A stretch of 64,000 bases of DNA from Epilithonimonas zeae (GCF_900141765.1 NZ_FSRK01000001.1:2108001-2172000); one strand, 5' to 3'. Numbered from the stretch's first letter, positions 28,288 through 37,539 are shown. Numbers and translations are program-made. The notes: generated by a model not told the origin, from the sequence alone.

Positions 28288-28591
28288 AATACCACCTTAT
28301 TTAAATTTATCCCTTTTGTGTCGGCTTATTTATTTATAACAAATATATCCTTTTTTGAGAAAGATAATTACCAAATAATTTAATTATTATGCAGATAATA
28401 TTAAAATAAAAATTTATGATTATCAAATTCATATACATTATACAAGCCTCTCTCTCATTACCAATTATGCTTAGCTCATTATTACATTCAGTAACGAACT
28501 TAAACAACAGCTCATTATTATTGGCAAAGGATTATATGAAGTTGCAGCTTCATAAGCATTGTTAAGACAATCTGATTTTCAGTTCCTAATA
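28288..28591. other. intergenic region
   Basis: 304 bases between the two-component operon and a small minus-strand frame. It contains the candidate leftward promoter near 28.34-28.37 kb. Nothing else stood out: no terminator-like hairpin with T-run and no coding signal. Confidence 0.4.
28340..28374 (-). promoter_or_regulatory. candidate promoter of the RR-HK-RR operon
   Basis: Minus strand: TTG (28374-28372), 24 bases, TATATTTG (28347-28340). The -7 box is a full match; the spacing is one base over the usual range. The first ATG is 53 bases downstream. Confidence 0.4.
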
Positions 28592-28789
28592 TTAATTAAA
28601 AGTCCGATAAAAAGTCCGATAAGGTAATTTCTCGTAAGATGGGACATCTTTCATCTCTTCTAAGAATTTATGCTCCTCCGCATTTTGTGGTGGTGCGTCT
28701 GTGATCAAAAAGAATTTGTTTTGATTTAAATACTTCGTGAACTTATGATATAAATCTTTATTTTTATAAAGTAGTTGATATCTCTGCAC
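28592..28789 (-). CDS. hypothetical 65-residue protein
   Basis: A short basic frame (MQRYQLLYKNKDLYHKFTKY start, EMKDVPSYEKLPYRTFYRTF end) divergent from the HEPN-like gene, 31 bases apart. It has no signal peptide or known motif. The amino acid make-up looks protein-like, but I cannot assign it and it may be a chance frame. Confidence 0.35.
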   Translation of the reverse strand: MQRYQLLYKNKDLYHKFTKYLNQNKFFLITDAPPQNAEEHKFLEEMKDVPSYEKLPYRTFYRTFN

Positions 28790-28820
28790 TTTACCAATCC
28801 CACGAAAATAAAACTTAGCA

Positions 28821-29738
28821 ATGATTACTAATTTACCAAGTCATAATGACTTCGAAAAAGTTGCAAAAGAATGTTTTCTTCAGGCTATTGAATCATTCTT
28901 TACAATCTACAGCAATTATAAGGAATACGATGATGAAAATATATATGAAGAAGTACCTTTGAATATAATTTGGGAGCATAATCTACCAATATCAAGAACA
29001 GCAATTATTTTATTACATCAAGGTATTGAAACTTATATGAAAGGAGTAATTGTTAAAAGTTCGCCTTATTTACTCCTCGAACAAAAAAGGTCTGACTGGC
29101 CAACACTACCCAACAGCCATCATAAAAGCTACGATAGTTTATTTACAATAGCTGGTGAAAATCTATTACACACATTCTGTGCAGTGTGCGACGACATTCA
29201 ACTAGATCAAAAAACAATAGATTTTATTGAAGGCGTTCGCAAAAAAAGAAATTTAGCAATCCATGGTAGTGGTGTATATATTAACTCTGCTGAAGAAATT
29301 ATATTAGATATACTAAAGGCTTATACTCTATTTTTCGGAAAAGCAAGTTGGTTTGTTGATTTGAAGGAAGGTAGACAAAAAAATCCTCTTTTTGGATATT
29401 ATGATTGGGATTTTGAGAGTATCCAATCTTATAAATATCTAGATTTTCTTGAAGCAACGATAGGTGTCACCAAATTGAAGTCTTTTCTTTCTTTTGATAT
29501 TGTAGGAAGAAGATACATTTGCCCTACTTGTTTATTTGAGATGACAAGAAAAAATGATTATATGAAAAGTAAATGGGCTTTTCTAGCGCCTAATGATAAG
29601 TTCTCAAGTACAGTTTATTGTATAAATTGTAATCATGATAATGAGGTCGAAAGAATTGATTGCTATGTTGGTGATTGCAAAGGTAACGTTATGAATATGG
29701 AAGGAATTTGCCTATCGTGTGGGGAACAACAATTCTAG
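28821..29738 (+). CDS. HEPN-like protein with C-terminal zinc ribbons
   Basis: A 305-residue soluble protein in two parts. The N-terminal helical part (about 1-175) includes RTAIILLHQGIETYMKGVIV and ends with GVRKKRNLAIHGSG. RNLAIH fits the Rx4-6H motif of HEPN ribonuclease-like domains, and its position at the end of a four-helix region also fits. The C-terminal part (about 232-305) has four Cys pairs: CPTC, CINC, CYVGDC and CLSC, enough for two zinc-ribbon knuckles. HEPN proteins often cut RNA in defence or toxin systems, but no partner gene (MNT or other antitoxin) is adjacent. Possible RNA-binding or RNase protein; inference. Confidence 0.6.
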   Translation: MITNLPSHNDFEKVAKECFLQAIESFFTIYSNYKEYDDENIYEEVPLNIIWEHNLPISRTAIILLHQGIETYMKGVIVKSSPYLLLEQKRSDWPTLPNSHHKSYDSLFTIAGENLLHTFCAVCDDIQLDQKTIDFIEGVRKKRNLAIHGSGVYINSAEEIILDILKAYTLFFGKASWFVDLKEGRQKNPLFGYYDWDFESIQSYKYLDFLEATIGVTKLKSFLSFDIVGRRYICPTCLFEMTRKNDYMKSKWAFLAPNDKFSSTVYCINCNHDNEVERIDCYVGDCKGNVMNMEGICLSCGEQQF

Positions 29739-29942
29739 GCGGGATAATAATCGGTGTAAAAATTAAAATAATCGATTTAATGGTAGTTAAATGAGATCAT
29801 TTTCAAGTTTTGAATTTTCAATCTTATAAGATTTGACAATGAAAGGATTTATGAACAATTATTAGCAAAGTATGGTTTTCCGTAAAAAATCCGAACGGCC
29901 GTGATTTAGATTTGTACTTACAAACACTATTAAAATTATATC

Positions 29943-31061
29943 ATGGCTTGGTCATATAGAAAAAGAATCAAAATAATCCCAGGTGTGCATTTGAATTTCA
30001 GCAAAAGCGGTATCTCTACAAGTATTGGCGTGAAAGGTGCAAGTCTCAATTTCAAATCTTCGGGAACCAGACTAAACACCAATGTTTTGGGATTTTCAAA
30101 TTCATACGATCTCTCAGGACGATCTTCACAAAGACGGCATCCTCAATCTTATCCTAATCCACAACCTACTTACAAAGAGTTATCAGATAATATCTTCAGT
30201 GCAGATCTGCATGAAATCACCTCGCAAAATATGATGGGAATCAAAGAATCTATTTTGGTTGCCCAACAGCAAAAAGCAGAACTGCAGGCTGATTTAAGGA
30301 AAATGAAAACTGCACTAGGCTATAGCAAAACCAAGAAAATAGCCAGCTATCTTTTTATCTACGGCCTGATCAACAAAACCGTTGTCCCGAAAATAAATGA
30401 AGACATCAATGCTCAAAAAGAAGCCATCAAGGAAACACAAATCGTGATTGATAATTCAGCCGTCAATATCGATATCCAGTTTGATGATCCCACGAAAAAG
30501 AAATTTGATCGGCTGTATAACGCTTTTAAAAATTTGAGTGCATCCCATCGGATATGGGATATTACCGGCGCGCACTATCAAGATCGGGTAGCTACCCGCT
30601 CCAGTGCCAGTACCGTTGTCAACAGAAGGGATGCTAAGTTCGGATTTCGATCTCTTCCCATTATCAAATCTAACTATGAGGCACTCTACTTTCAAAATAT
30701 AAATGGTGCTGACCTATACTTCTACCCCACCTTTGTCCTAATGTATACCAATAATCAGAACTTTGCCCTTGTAGGGATTGACGAACTCAGCCTGATATTT
30801 TCGTCTGTCAGTTTTACTGAAACCAGCAGTGTCCCAAGAGATTCGAAAATCATCCGGAAAACCTGGGCTAAAGTGAATAAAAACGGAACGCCTGATAAGC
30901 GATTTAAAAGCAATTATCAAATCCCTGTCGTGCAATATGGAAGACTTAAATTTTCTAATTCAACAGGTTTAAATGAAGAATATCAAATCAGTAATTTTGA
31001 GGCTACGGAAGCTTTTGGCAATGCTTTTCTAGAGTACAGAAGCGCATGTAAGGTTTTGTAA
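29943..31061 (+). CDS. DUF4236-domain protein
   Basis: A 372-residue protein starting with a textbook DUF4236 domain (residues 1-55: WSYRKRIKIIPGVHLNFSKS, GISTSIGVKGASLNF, GTRLNTNVLGFSNSY). A Ser/Pro-rich linker (about 55-75) and a helical, coiled-coil-prone stretch with a short hydrophobic segment (about 85-150, TKKIASYLFIYGLINKTVVP) follow, then a C-terminal alpha/beta part (about 165-372). Function of the family is unknown. A -7-like TAGATTTG (29907-29914) precedes it, without a matching TTG. Confidence 0.8.
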   Translation: MAWSYRKRIKIIPGVHLNFSKSGISTSIGVKGASLNFKSSGTRLNTNVLGFSNSYDLSGRSSQRRHPQSYPNPQPTYKELSDNIFSADLHEITSQNMMGIKESILVAQQQKAELQADLRKMKTALGYSKTKKIASYLFIYGLINKTVVPKINEDINAQKEAIKETQIVIDNSAVNIDIQFDDPTKKKFDRLYNAFKNLSASHRIWDITGAHYQDRVATRSSASTVVNRRDAKFGFRSLPIIKSNYEALYFQNINGADLYFYPTFVLMYTNNQNFALVGIDELSLIFSSVSFTETSSVPRDSKIIRKTWAKVNKNGTPDKRFKSNYQIPVVQYGRLKFSNSTGLNEEYQISNFEATEAFGNAFLEYRSACKVL

Positions 31062-31198
31062 AGATAACTCTTATAATCTATAAGTAAACTATACTGCATA
31101 TTGTAATCTTTGATTGGGCTTCAACTAGTTTTGATTGAGATACATCCGTTGTTATTTTTATTGGCAACTTTGCTTCATCAGTTAAAAATATTAAAATT

Positions 31199-31972
31199 AT
31201 GCAGAATAATGAAAATAAAGTAGCCCTGGTATCGGGTGCCAACACTGGTGTAGGATTTCAGATTGCTAAAGCGCTTGTAGAGAATAGCTACACCGTTTAT
31301 GTAGGCTCTCGTGACCTTGTAAAGGGTGAAGCTGCTGTTCAGGAGCTGGGCGGATCGGCAAAAGCAATTCAGCTGGATATTACGGATTCAGGGTCTATTC
31401 GTTCCGCAGTAGAGATCGTTGAAAAAGAATACGGTTATCTGACCTTATTGGTCAATAATGCAGCGATCTCCCATGCTGGTATTCCCGGACGCACTTTGGA
31501 AGAGATTATGGGTGCACAGCGTGCCAGTATAGCACCTATTGATGAGCTTAAAACAGTTTGGGATACGAATGTATTCGGAACATTAGCGTTAACATAGGCC
31601 TTGTTGCCCCTGTTACATCAAGCAGATAATGCAAGGATCGTGACGGTTTCAAGTGCCTTGGAATCGCTTACGGCCAATGCCAATCCGGAAAATCCTTACC
31701 GTTCTAATTTTGATGCTGTATATGGCGCTTCGAAAACGGCGCTTAACGGAATATTTTCTTTCACTTGCTATCGACTTGGAGAACACCGGCATCAAGGTGC
31801 ATCTGGTAAGTCCGGGATTTACAACTACGGCGCTCAATAATTCCAGGGAACGGACTCTGTAGAGGAAGGTTCGAAGGAACCGATCCGGGTAGCTTTGTCG
31901 GAAGACCTTCCGACCGGGAGCTTTACAGGCCCTGCCGATTTCAGTGGGAAAGATAATATTCTTCCCTGGTAG
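31199..31972 (+). pseudogene. SDR-family oxidoreductase, inactivated (one stop, two frameshifts)
   Basis: Reads as a complete short-chain dehydrogenase if three lesions are repaired. Frame 1 (31199-31597) gives ALVSGANTGVGFQIAKAL (TGxxxGxG cofactor loop), QLDITD and LVNNAAIS, then an in-frame TAG at 31595-31597 where CAG (LTQALLPLL) is expected. The same frame resumes with RIVTVSSALESLT (catalytic Ser) and YGASKTALN (YxxxK). A first shift near 31755-31765 moves to SLAIDLENTGIKVHLVSPGF, and a second near 31840-31855 to VEEGSKEPIRVALSEDLPTG, ending LPW then TAG at 31970-31972. About 250 residues in all, normal for the family. Confidence 0.88.
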
Positions 31973-31982
31973 TTTTTAGTAT

Positions 31983-32010
31983 AACCTATGATCTTTGGTC
32001 ATAGGTTTTT
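31983..32010 (+). terminator. Rho-independent terminator after the SDR remnant
   Basis: AACCTATGA (31983-31991), seven-base loop, TCATAGGTT (31999-32007), then T's to 32010: a perfect 9-bp stem. It lies 10 bases after the SDR stop codon. Confidence 0.75.
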
Positions 32011-32024
32011 CATACATTTATAGT

Positions 32025-32290
32025 ATGAAACCCAAAGAAGACAAATTGGTCCGCTTCATCTCGATATCTGAAAGCCATCAGGCTTTTGGCCTGCCCGCAC
32101 CGCAGCATCCACTCATCAGTCTAGTCCATTTTAATAAGGATAATCCTTTTAATACGGCAATGTCACCAATCTACGATGTCCTGAGTTTTTATAAGATCTC
32201 TTTTATTACAAAAAATAAAGGAAGACTCAAATATGGCAGGATCAATGAATCTCAAAACCTAATGACTTACAGATACATAATATCTGAAAA
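32025..32290 (+). pseudogene. AraC-family regulator, N-terminal fragment
   Basis: From ATG 32025 the frame reads KLVRFISISESHQAFGLPAP, QHPLISLVHF, YDVLSFYKISF and GRLKYGR. This is the characteristic start of a Bacteroidota AraC-regulator subgroup (pattern: SISExHxxxGLPxPxHPLISLI...FYxISxKxxxxxKLKYG). The similarity ends near 32235, and no helix-turn-helix domain follows. Family members are about 280-310 residues, so only the first quarter is left. An SDR gene beside an AraC regulator is a common pair, here decayed on both sides. Confidence 0.65.
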
Positions 32291-32295
32291 CAAAA

Positions 32296-32596
32296 ATGAT
32301 TTCAAAACAATACGCCGAAAGTTTCGTTTTCGCTCTATGGAGGAAAATGAATCAGAGATATCTTCTGCCAGTATTGATAATATGAAAAAACACCGCTTAC
32401 TAAGGTTGTTATTATATCAAAGGACAGTGCACAGAAACTCAGTTTGATAAAATCCAAGTTCACAGAGCTGGAAAAATGGAAGTATCCTTCAGACCAAGAA
32501 TTTGTCCAAAAGTTCTTTTTAGACGATAAAAGCCAACTCATCATTATAAATCATAAAAAATCATCTCTTGACAAAATTTTGGAAATGATTGATTAA
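32296..32596 (+). pseudogene. broken small gene, unknown family
   Basis: Three pieces in shifting frames read as one protein of about 95 residues. MISKQYAESFVFALW starts at 32296; EENESEISSASIDNMKK follows in the next frame; TPLTKVVIISKDSAQKLSLI to LDKILEMID ends at TAA 32594-32596. Each junction needs a one-base change (near 32336 and near 32388, the latter in an A-run). I do not recognise the family. The last piece alone (about 68 codons) is coherent and coding-like. Confidence 0.45.
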
Positions 32597-32663
32597 CGAT
32601 GATATACATCAATATCCAGATGGTCATTTCAAACTAGATAGTAGAAGTCGGCATAATAGCATA

Positions 32664-33836
32664 TCAATATGCGTTTTTAATCTTACTGACTGCATTTTTT
32701 AGTCTGTTTAATCCATCTGACAGTATTTCTCTTGGGCATCCGATATTGATTCGTAGAAAACCTTCACCTGCTTCGCCGTACATTGTACCGGGATTGACCC
32801 AAAGTTTTTCTTCCTCAAGCAAGATTTTGTATAATACTTCAGAACTTGTATTTAAGGAATGACAGTCCAGCCATACGAGATAAGTGGCTTCTAAGGGAAT
32901 GACTTTGATATCAGGCACATTGTTATCGATGTAGTTTTTCAGATATTGTAAATTCTGATATAAATAGTCTTTCATTGCTTCCATCCACCCGGCTCCGTTT
33001 TTATAGGCAGCGATTAATGCTGTTACGGCAATAGAATTGGGATAACCCGACTCCTGAATTTCGAATGTTCTTTGGATTTTACTTAGAATTTCTTCATTCT
33101 TAGAAATGACATATGAAATAGGCAAACCTGCCAGGTTAAAAGTTTTGCATGGTGAGCCGCAAGTCACTGCCTTCAGATTATATCGTTCAGCAACCGATAT
33201 GAACGGTATATGCTGATGCCCTTCATATACAATATCGGCATGCATCTCATCTGAAATGACCATCACCTGATGTCTGGAGCAGATTTCAGCGATGCGTTCC
33301 AGTTCACTTCTTTTCCAGACTCTTCCTACAGGATTGTGAGGATTGCACAAAAGTAACAGCTTGCTTTTAGGATCTGATGCTATGAGTTCTAGGTCATCGA
33401 AATCGATTTGGTAATGACCGTCTTTGTAGACCAGATTATTCTCTGACATCCCGAATCCGCAGTTTTCTATAAAATGATAAAAATGGTTGTAAACGGGAGG
33501 CTGGATAATGATGGTGTCTCCGGATTTGATAAATGTTCTTAAAATAGCTGATAATGTCGGGATCATTCCGGGACCGGGCAGTATATGATTTTTTTTGATG
33601 GGATACCGGTGAACTGATTTCCACCAATCTATAACAGCATCATAAAACTCAGCGGGTATGCTGCTGTAACCAAAAATACCTTGTGCTATCTTTTTTGAAA
33701 GGGCATCTGTGATTTCAGGTGCAGTTTTAAAATCCATATCGGCAACCCACATTGGCAAAATAGCTTCATCCACAGCGTCCCACTTAATAGAGTGCGTCCC
33801 TCTTCTTTCTATAATCTCATCGAAATTGTATTTCAT
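32664..33836 (-). CDS. MalY/PatB-type PLP-dependent C-S lyase, candidate EgtE
   Basis: A 390-residue fold-type I aminotransferase-like enzyme. MKYNFDEIIERRGTHSIKWD, then LPMWVADMDFKTAPEI, is the diagnostic opening of the MalY/PatB cystathionine beta-lyase subgroup. LLCNPHNPVGRVW (about 170), VISDEMHADIVYEGH (about 195-210) and the PLP lysine in CGSPCKTFNLAGL (Lys near 231) are present, with the C-terminal FLRINIGCPREIL holding the substrate-carboxylate Arg. It is the last gene of the ergothioneine operon, 11 bases after the importer. The pathway needs a PLP C-S lyase to cleave the hercynyl-cysteine sulfoxide, so an EgtE role is a reasonable inference; plain cystathionine or cysteine lyase activity is the alternative. 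Confidence 0.88.
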   Translation of the reverse strand: MKYNFDEIIERRGTHSIKWDAVDEAILPMWVADMDFKTAPEITDALSKKIAQGIFGYSSIPAEFYDAVIDWWKSVHRYPIKKNHILPGPGMIPTLSAILRTFIKSGDTIIIQPPVYNHFYHFIENCGFGMSENNLVYKDGHYQIDFDDLELIASDPKSKLLLLCNPHNPVGRVWKRSELERIAEICSRHQVMVISDEMHADIVYEGHQHIPFISVAERYNLKAVTCGSPCKTFNLAGLPISYVISKNEEILSKIQRTFEIQESGYPNSIAVTALIAAYKNGAGWMEAMKDYLYQNLQYLKNYIDNNVPDIKVIPLEATYLVWLDCHSLNTSSEVLYKILLEEEKLWVNPGTMYGEAGEGFLRINIGCPREILSDGLNRLKNAVSKIKNAY

Positions 33837-33847
33837 TTTAAAATTTA

Positions 33848-35413
33848 TTACTGTGAATCCAGATAGTTCTTTAAATCGGAGATGGTTTTAATCTTCAGTT
33901 GTTCGGCCTGCTTTCTCCTCATCATCAGAGCATAGGCATTATTGAAGCCAAGGGGCTGGAGCCATTCCATGCCATATTGCTTTTTAAATTCCGACTGGAC
34001 ATAATCGTATGTCTTTTCAGGACTTTGCGTGACATGTTTTAAAATAGATTCCGATGGTTTGAGAAGAACCAAAAGTCCAGTTCCGGTGTATTCAGGGTAA
34101 AAATCAATGGCATCATTCATCAGGGCATCGAAGCAGATTTTAGTGCCGCCCAGACCTGTCTTTGTTTCGACTTTGTTATTGGTGTAGCCTTCGATAAGCA
34201 TTTTGTACATTTCCACGAGGATGTATTGTTCACCGAAGATTTTGGAGCCAATTCTTAATGTTCCAGAGTTGCCTTTTTGTGGTGTTTTGTACAGATTATT
34301 TTTTATAAGGAAATCTCTGGCAATTTTTTCAGGTGTCTGATGGAGGTAATCTGATTTATAATTCAGATCTGTCATAATCGAATCATTCAATTTTCCGCTT
34401 AACATATTCAAAGTTTCTTTGAGTTCAGGAAATTTCTGTAAAGTTTTTTTTTTAATGATCGGCGCTGCAAAGTATGGTGGAAAAATGGTTTTATCATCTT
34501 TCAGGACATAGAGATCAAAGGCTTTGATTCTTCCGTCCGTTGAATAGCCGCTGATCAGATCGAGTTCTTTTTCGTAGATTGCCTTGTACATTATCGCATC
34601 ACTTACAACTACGGGATTGAAATCGAGATGGTACACAGATCGCAGTCCCAAGTCGCCATCCTGCCTGCCCATAAACTCTGGTGTGAAACCTGCTTTTAAG
34701 TGATTGTCTGAGTTTGAGTTACTATAATAAATGACAGCAAAAATAAGTACAATAACAGGAATCCAATATTTTAATCTCTTCAGATAGCGGTAACCTGCTT
34801 TTTGCAACAGTGCAATTGTCTGATCCAGAATAATAGCCAGTAAAGCTGCAGGTATGGCACCTGCCAAAATCATATTGGTATTGTTCAGGGAAATGCCACC
34901 AAAAATAAATTCACCCAGACCTCCTGCCGCAACAAAGGAAGCTAAAGTTGCCACGCCGACATTGATCACCGCTGCCGTCCTGATGCCTGCTATAATCACA
35001 GGCATTGCCAACGGAAGTTCTACTTTTAAAAGCATTTGTTTCCGGTTCATTCCCATGGCTTTAGCCGCTTCTATAACTGTTGGATTGACTTCGGTAATTC
35101 CTGTATAGGTATTTCTTATAATTGGTAACAGGGCATAAATCAGTAAAGCCACAATGGCTGGCGCGGCACCAATTCCGAAGGCTGGGATCATAAAGCCTAA
35201 TAAAGCAATGCTTGGAATGGTCTGCAGTATTCCGGCAAATCCTAATACAGGACTGGCCAGCTTTCTTTTTTTTGCAATTAGAATTCCCACAGGCAGGCCG
35301 ATGGCAATGGCTAATAGCAAAGATAAAAAGGTCAGTCCCAGATGCTGTGTGATTTGGATCAGTAATTTGTCATGCTGATCCGAGATAAACTGCCAAAGAC
35401 TTTGCTGTGTCAT
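33848..35413 (-). CDS. fused ABC permease / substrate-binding protein, EgtU (OpuCB-OpuCC) type
   Basis: A 521-residue protein fusing an inner-membrane permease (about 1-210; six hydrophobic segments, EAAKAMGMNRKQMLLKVELP is the ABC-permease EAA loop) to a substrate-binding domain of the OpuAC/ProX type. That domain follows a further transmembrane segment (about 216-232) and spans about 240-521: IGSKIFGEQYILVEMY, GGTKICFDALMNDAIDFYPE, YTGTG, GLGGTKI and LGFNNAYALMMR. This architecture was first read as glycine betaine/choline uptake, and includes the ergothioneine importer EgtU of Streptococcus and Helicobacter. Its place in an operon with EgtD and EgtB favours ergothioneine. It overlaps the ATPase gene by four bases. 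Confidence 0.9.
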   Translation of the reverse strand: MTQQSLWQFISDQHDKLLIQITQHLGLTFLSLLLAIAIGLPVGILIAKKRKLASPVLGFAGILQTIPSIALLGFMIPAFGIGAAPAIVALLIYALLPIIRNTYTGITEVNPTVIEAAKAMGMNRKQMLLKVELPLAMPVIIAGIRTAAVINVGVATLASFVAAGGLGEFIFGGISLNNTNMILAGAIPAALLAIILDQTIALLQKAGYRYLKRLKYWIPVIVLIFAVIYYSNSNSDNHLKAGFTPEFMGRQDGDLGLRSVYHLDFNPVVVSDAIMYKAIYEKELDLISGYSTDGRIKAFDLYVLKDDKTIFPPYFAAPIIKKKTLQKFPELKETLNMLSGKLNDSIMTDLNYKSDYLHQTPEKIARDFLIKNNLYKTPQKGNSGTLRIGSKIFGEQYILVEMYKMLIEGYTNNKVETKTGLGGTKICFDALMNDAIDFYPEYTGTGLLVLLKPSESILKHVTQSPEKTYDYVQSEFKKQYGMEWLQPLGFNNAYALMMRRKQAEQLKIKTISDLKNYLDSQ

Positions 35414-36327
35414 AACATCTGGAGTTTTCTGTACTGGTTAAATGCTCTTACAAGCGTTTCGTAATCTTCATTCAGAGAATGATCTGAACTTAGCTTCTGC
35501 AGGATGGTCCATATATCTGTATCATCTGAGAACTGGAAGTTTGTGTCATTGTTGAAATTGGTTAAAGATTTTAAATCGCTGTAGAGTGTTGTTTTATACT
35601 CGAGAAGCAACCGGTTTTCTGAAAAGAAATTTGTCACGAAATCGTTTTTAGCTTGGTACAGCATTTCTTTAGGTGTTCCTGTCTGAATAATTTTTCCCTG
35701 GTTCATCAGACATATCCGGTGTCCCAGTTCAAAAGCTTCCTGAACATCGTGGGTGACCAAAACAATGGTCTTATTTTTTAGTTCTTCTAACGATTTAAAC
35801 TCTTCATGAATATCGGCTTTTGTGATATTATCCAATGCTCCAAACGGTTCATCCATCAGCAGAATTGGCGGATTGGCGATCAAAGCTCTGGCAATCCCCA
35901 CTCTTTGTTGCTGCCCTCCGCTTAGCTCATTGGGAAATTTATCGAGAATATCTAGTGTTAGATGTAGTTTGTGAAGTAGTTCTTCAGTTCTGGTTGCCGT
36001 CTTTTTTTTATCCCATTTTAATAAATCAGGAACTACAGCAATATTTTTCTGAATGGTATAATGGGGAAACAGACCGGAATGTTGCATGACAAAACCCATA
36101 CCCATTCGTAAGTCTTCCACTTTCTGCTCACGGATATTTTTTCCATTGATGTGAATGGTTCCGGCATCAGCATCGATAAGGCGGTTAAGCATCTTCAGCG
36201 TGGTGGTTTTCCCACAGCCGCTCGTTCCTAACAGCACCAATATCTCCTTGTCATTAGCCTGAAAAGAAATATCATCGACTGCGGGTATTCCTTCAAATAA
36301 TTTAGAAACCGATTCTACTGTAATCAT
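35410..36327 (-). CDS. ABC transporter ATPase for the EgtU-type importer
   Basis: A 305-residue ATPase energising the fused permease. Walker A LLGTSGCGKTTTLKMLN (about 32-48), Q-loop MGFVMQHSGLFPHYT, signature LSGGQQQRVGIARAL (about 133-147), Walker B ILLMDEPFGALD (about 153-164) and H-switch VLVTHDVQEAF. The C-terminal 65 residues do not show the two CBS domains that osmosensing OpuCA-type ATPases carry, which weakens an osmoprotectant role. Six bases separate it from egtB, and it overlaps the permease start. Confidence 0.92.
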   Translation of the reverse strand: MITVESVSKLFEGIPAVDDISFQANDKEILVLLGTSGCGKTTTLKMLNRLIDADAGTIHINGKNIREQKVEDLRMGMGFVMQHSGLFPHYTIQKNIAVVPDLLKWDKKKTATRTEELLHKLHLTLDILDKFPNELSGGQQQRVGIARALIANPPILLMDEPFGALDNITKADIHEEFKSLEELKNKTIVLVTHDVQEAFELGHRICLMNQGKIIQTGTPKEMLYQAKNDFVTNFFSENRLLLEYKTTLYSDLKSLTNFNNDTNFQFSDDTDIWTILQKLSSDHSLNEDYETLVRAFNQYRKLQML

Positions 36328-36333
36328 CTAACA

Positions 36334-37524
36334 CTATTTAGCCAAACGAATCCCTGTAAATTGCCACTGTAAATGGGTCGAAAAAAAATTACGGTAGGTA
36401 TTTCTGCTGTGCCCAATCGGTGTCGCCACAGAAGCACCGCGCAAAACAGTTTGGTTCACCATAAATTTTCCATTGTATTCGCCCACTGCGCCAGCTTCTT
36501 TTTTAAATCCCGGATATGGTAAATAGGCACTATTTGTCCATTCCCAGCGTTTTCCCCATTCAAAATGGTTACTTGCCACCTCCCATTCTGCTTCAGTAGG
36601 CAGACGCATTTCTTTCCAGGATGCGAAAGCAGACGCTTCAAAGAAATTGATATGACAAAGCGGTTCATCAAGATTAATTTCCTGCAACCCGTTTAAAGTG
36701 TAATTCATCCATTTCCCATCGATAAAATGCCAATATAATGGGGATTTTGTTTCATTTTGTTTGACCCAATCCCAACCTTCAGCATGCCAGTAACGGAAAT
36801 CTTGATAGCCATTTGCTTCGATAAATTCCAAATACTCCCGGTTGGTAACCAGCTGGCTGGCCATTTCAAAATCATTAAGATAAACTTTATGCCTTCCCAG
36901 TTCGTTATCAAAACAAAAACCTTCTCCCTGGAAGCCAATTTCATAGACACCTTCTGAAAAACTAATGAATTCACTTGTATTAATTTTTATACTTGGAGAG
37001 ATTAGGTCGTTCTTATAAGCAGGGAATAAGGGATTGTGGCCTAAAATATATTTAATATCTGTAAGTAATAATTCCTGGTGCTGCTGTTCGTGGTTTAGCC
37101 CTAATTCCAATAATGACTGCAAAGATTCTGTTAAATAATCGCCTTGTAGGAATTCGATCATTTTTTCATCAACATAATCACGGTACCGATAAACATCTGA
37201 AACGGATGGGCGGCTGAGATTACCTCGGTCTGTACGGATAACGTGTGCGCCTACCGTTTCATAATAGCTGTTGAAAACGAAATTATATTGCGAATCAAAA
37301 ACCTCATAACCCGGAAAATTAGGTTTCAGGATAAAGGTTTCAAAAAACCAGGTTGTATGACCCAAATGCCACTTGGGCGGACTCACATCAACAATAGGCT
37401 GAACAACATAGTCTTCTATTTCAAGAGGTCTGCAGATTTCAATGGACTGGTTTCGGATTTGTGTATATTTTTCTGCCCAGTTTCTTACGGGCATTGTTTT
37501 CTTTGGTAGTTGATCTGTTCTCAT
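36334..37524 (-). CDS. egtB: ergothioneine sulfoxide synthase EgtB
   Basis: A non-heme iron enzyme that joins hercynine to a thiol substrate with O2 to make the sulfoxide precursor of ergothioneine. About 396 residues from the ATG at 37524 (the frame can start at a TTG nine bases earlier). The N-terminal DinB-like helical domain carries the iron triad: WHLGHTTWFFE (His near 56) and HEQQHQE (near 145-151, HxxxHxE). The C-terminal half is a formylglycine-generating-enzyme fold (about 190-396: GFCFDNELGRHKVYLNDFEM, VTNREYLEFI, RLPTEAEWEVA, NQTVLRGAS, RNFF). No glutamine amidotransferase EgtC is nearby, so cysteine rather than gamma-glutamylcysteine may be the donor (inference). 15 bases after egtD. 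Confidence 0.93.
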   Translation of the reverse strand: MRTDQLPKKTMPVRNWAEKYTQIRNQSIEICRPLEIEDYVVQPIVDVSPPKWHLGHTTWFFETFILKPNFPGYEVFDSQYNFVFNSYYETVGAHVIRTDRGNLSRPSVSDVYRYRDYVDEKMIEFLQGDYLTESLQSLLELGLNHEQQHQELLLTDIKYILGHNPLFPAYKNDLISPSIKINTSEFISFSEGVYEIGFQGEGFCFDNELGRHKVYLNDFEMASQLVTNREYLEFIEANGYQDFRYWHAEGWDWVKQNETKSPLYWHFIDGKWMNYTLNGLQEINLDEPLCHINFFEASAFASWKEMRLPTEAEWEVASNHFEWGKRWEWTNSAYLPYPGFKKEAGAVGEYNGKFMVNQTVLRGASVATPIGHSRNTYRNFFSTHLQWQFTGIRLAK

Positions 37525-37539
37525 AATAACCAATTTAAA

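Noticed and set aside
31595-31597. Read-through or recoding of the TAG in the SDR gene
   Set aside because: Two further frameshifts follow, so the gene is broken regardless of the stop.
33848-36327. Glycine betaine/choline (Opu) importer
   Set aside because: Possible by family, but position inside an egtD/egtB operon and the ATPase lacking CBS domains make ergothioneine the better reading; kept as the alternative.
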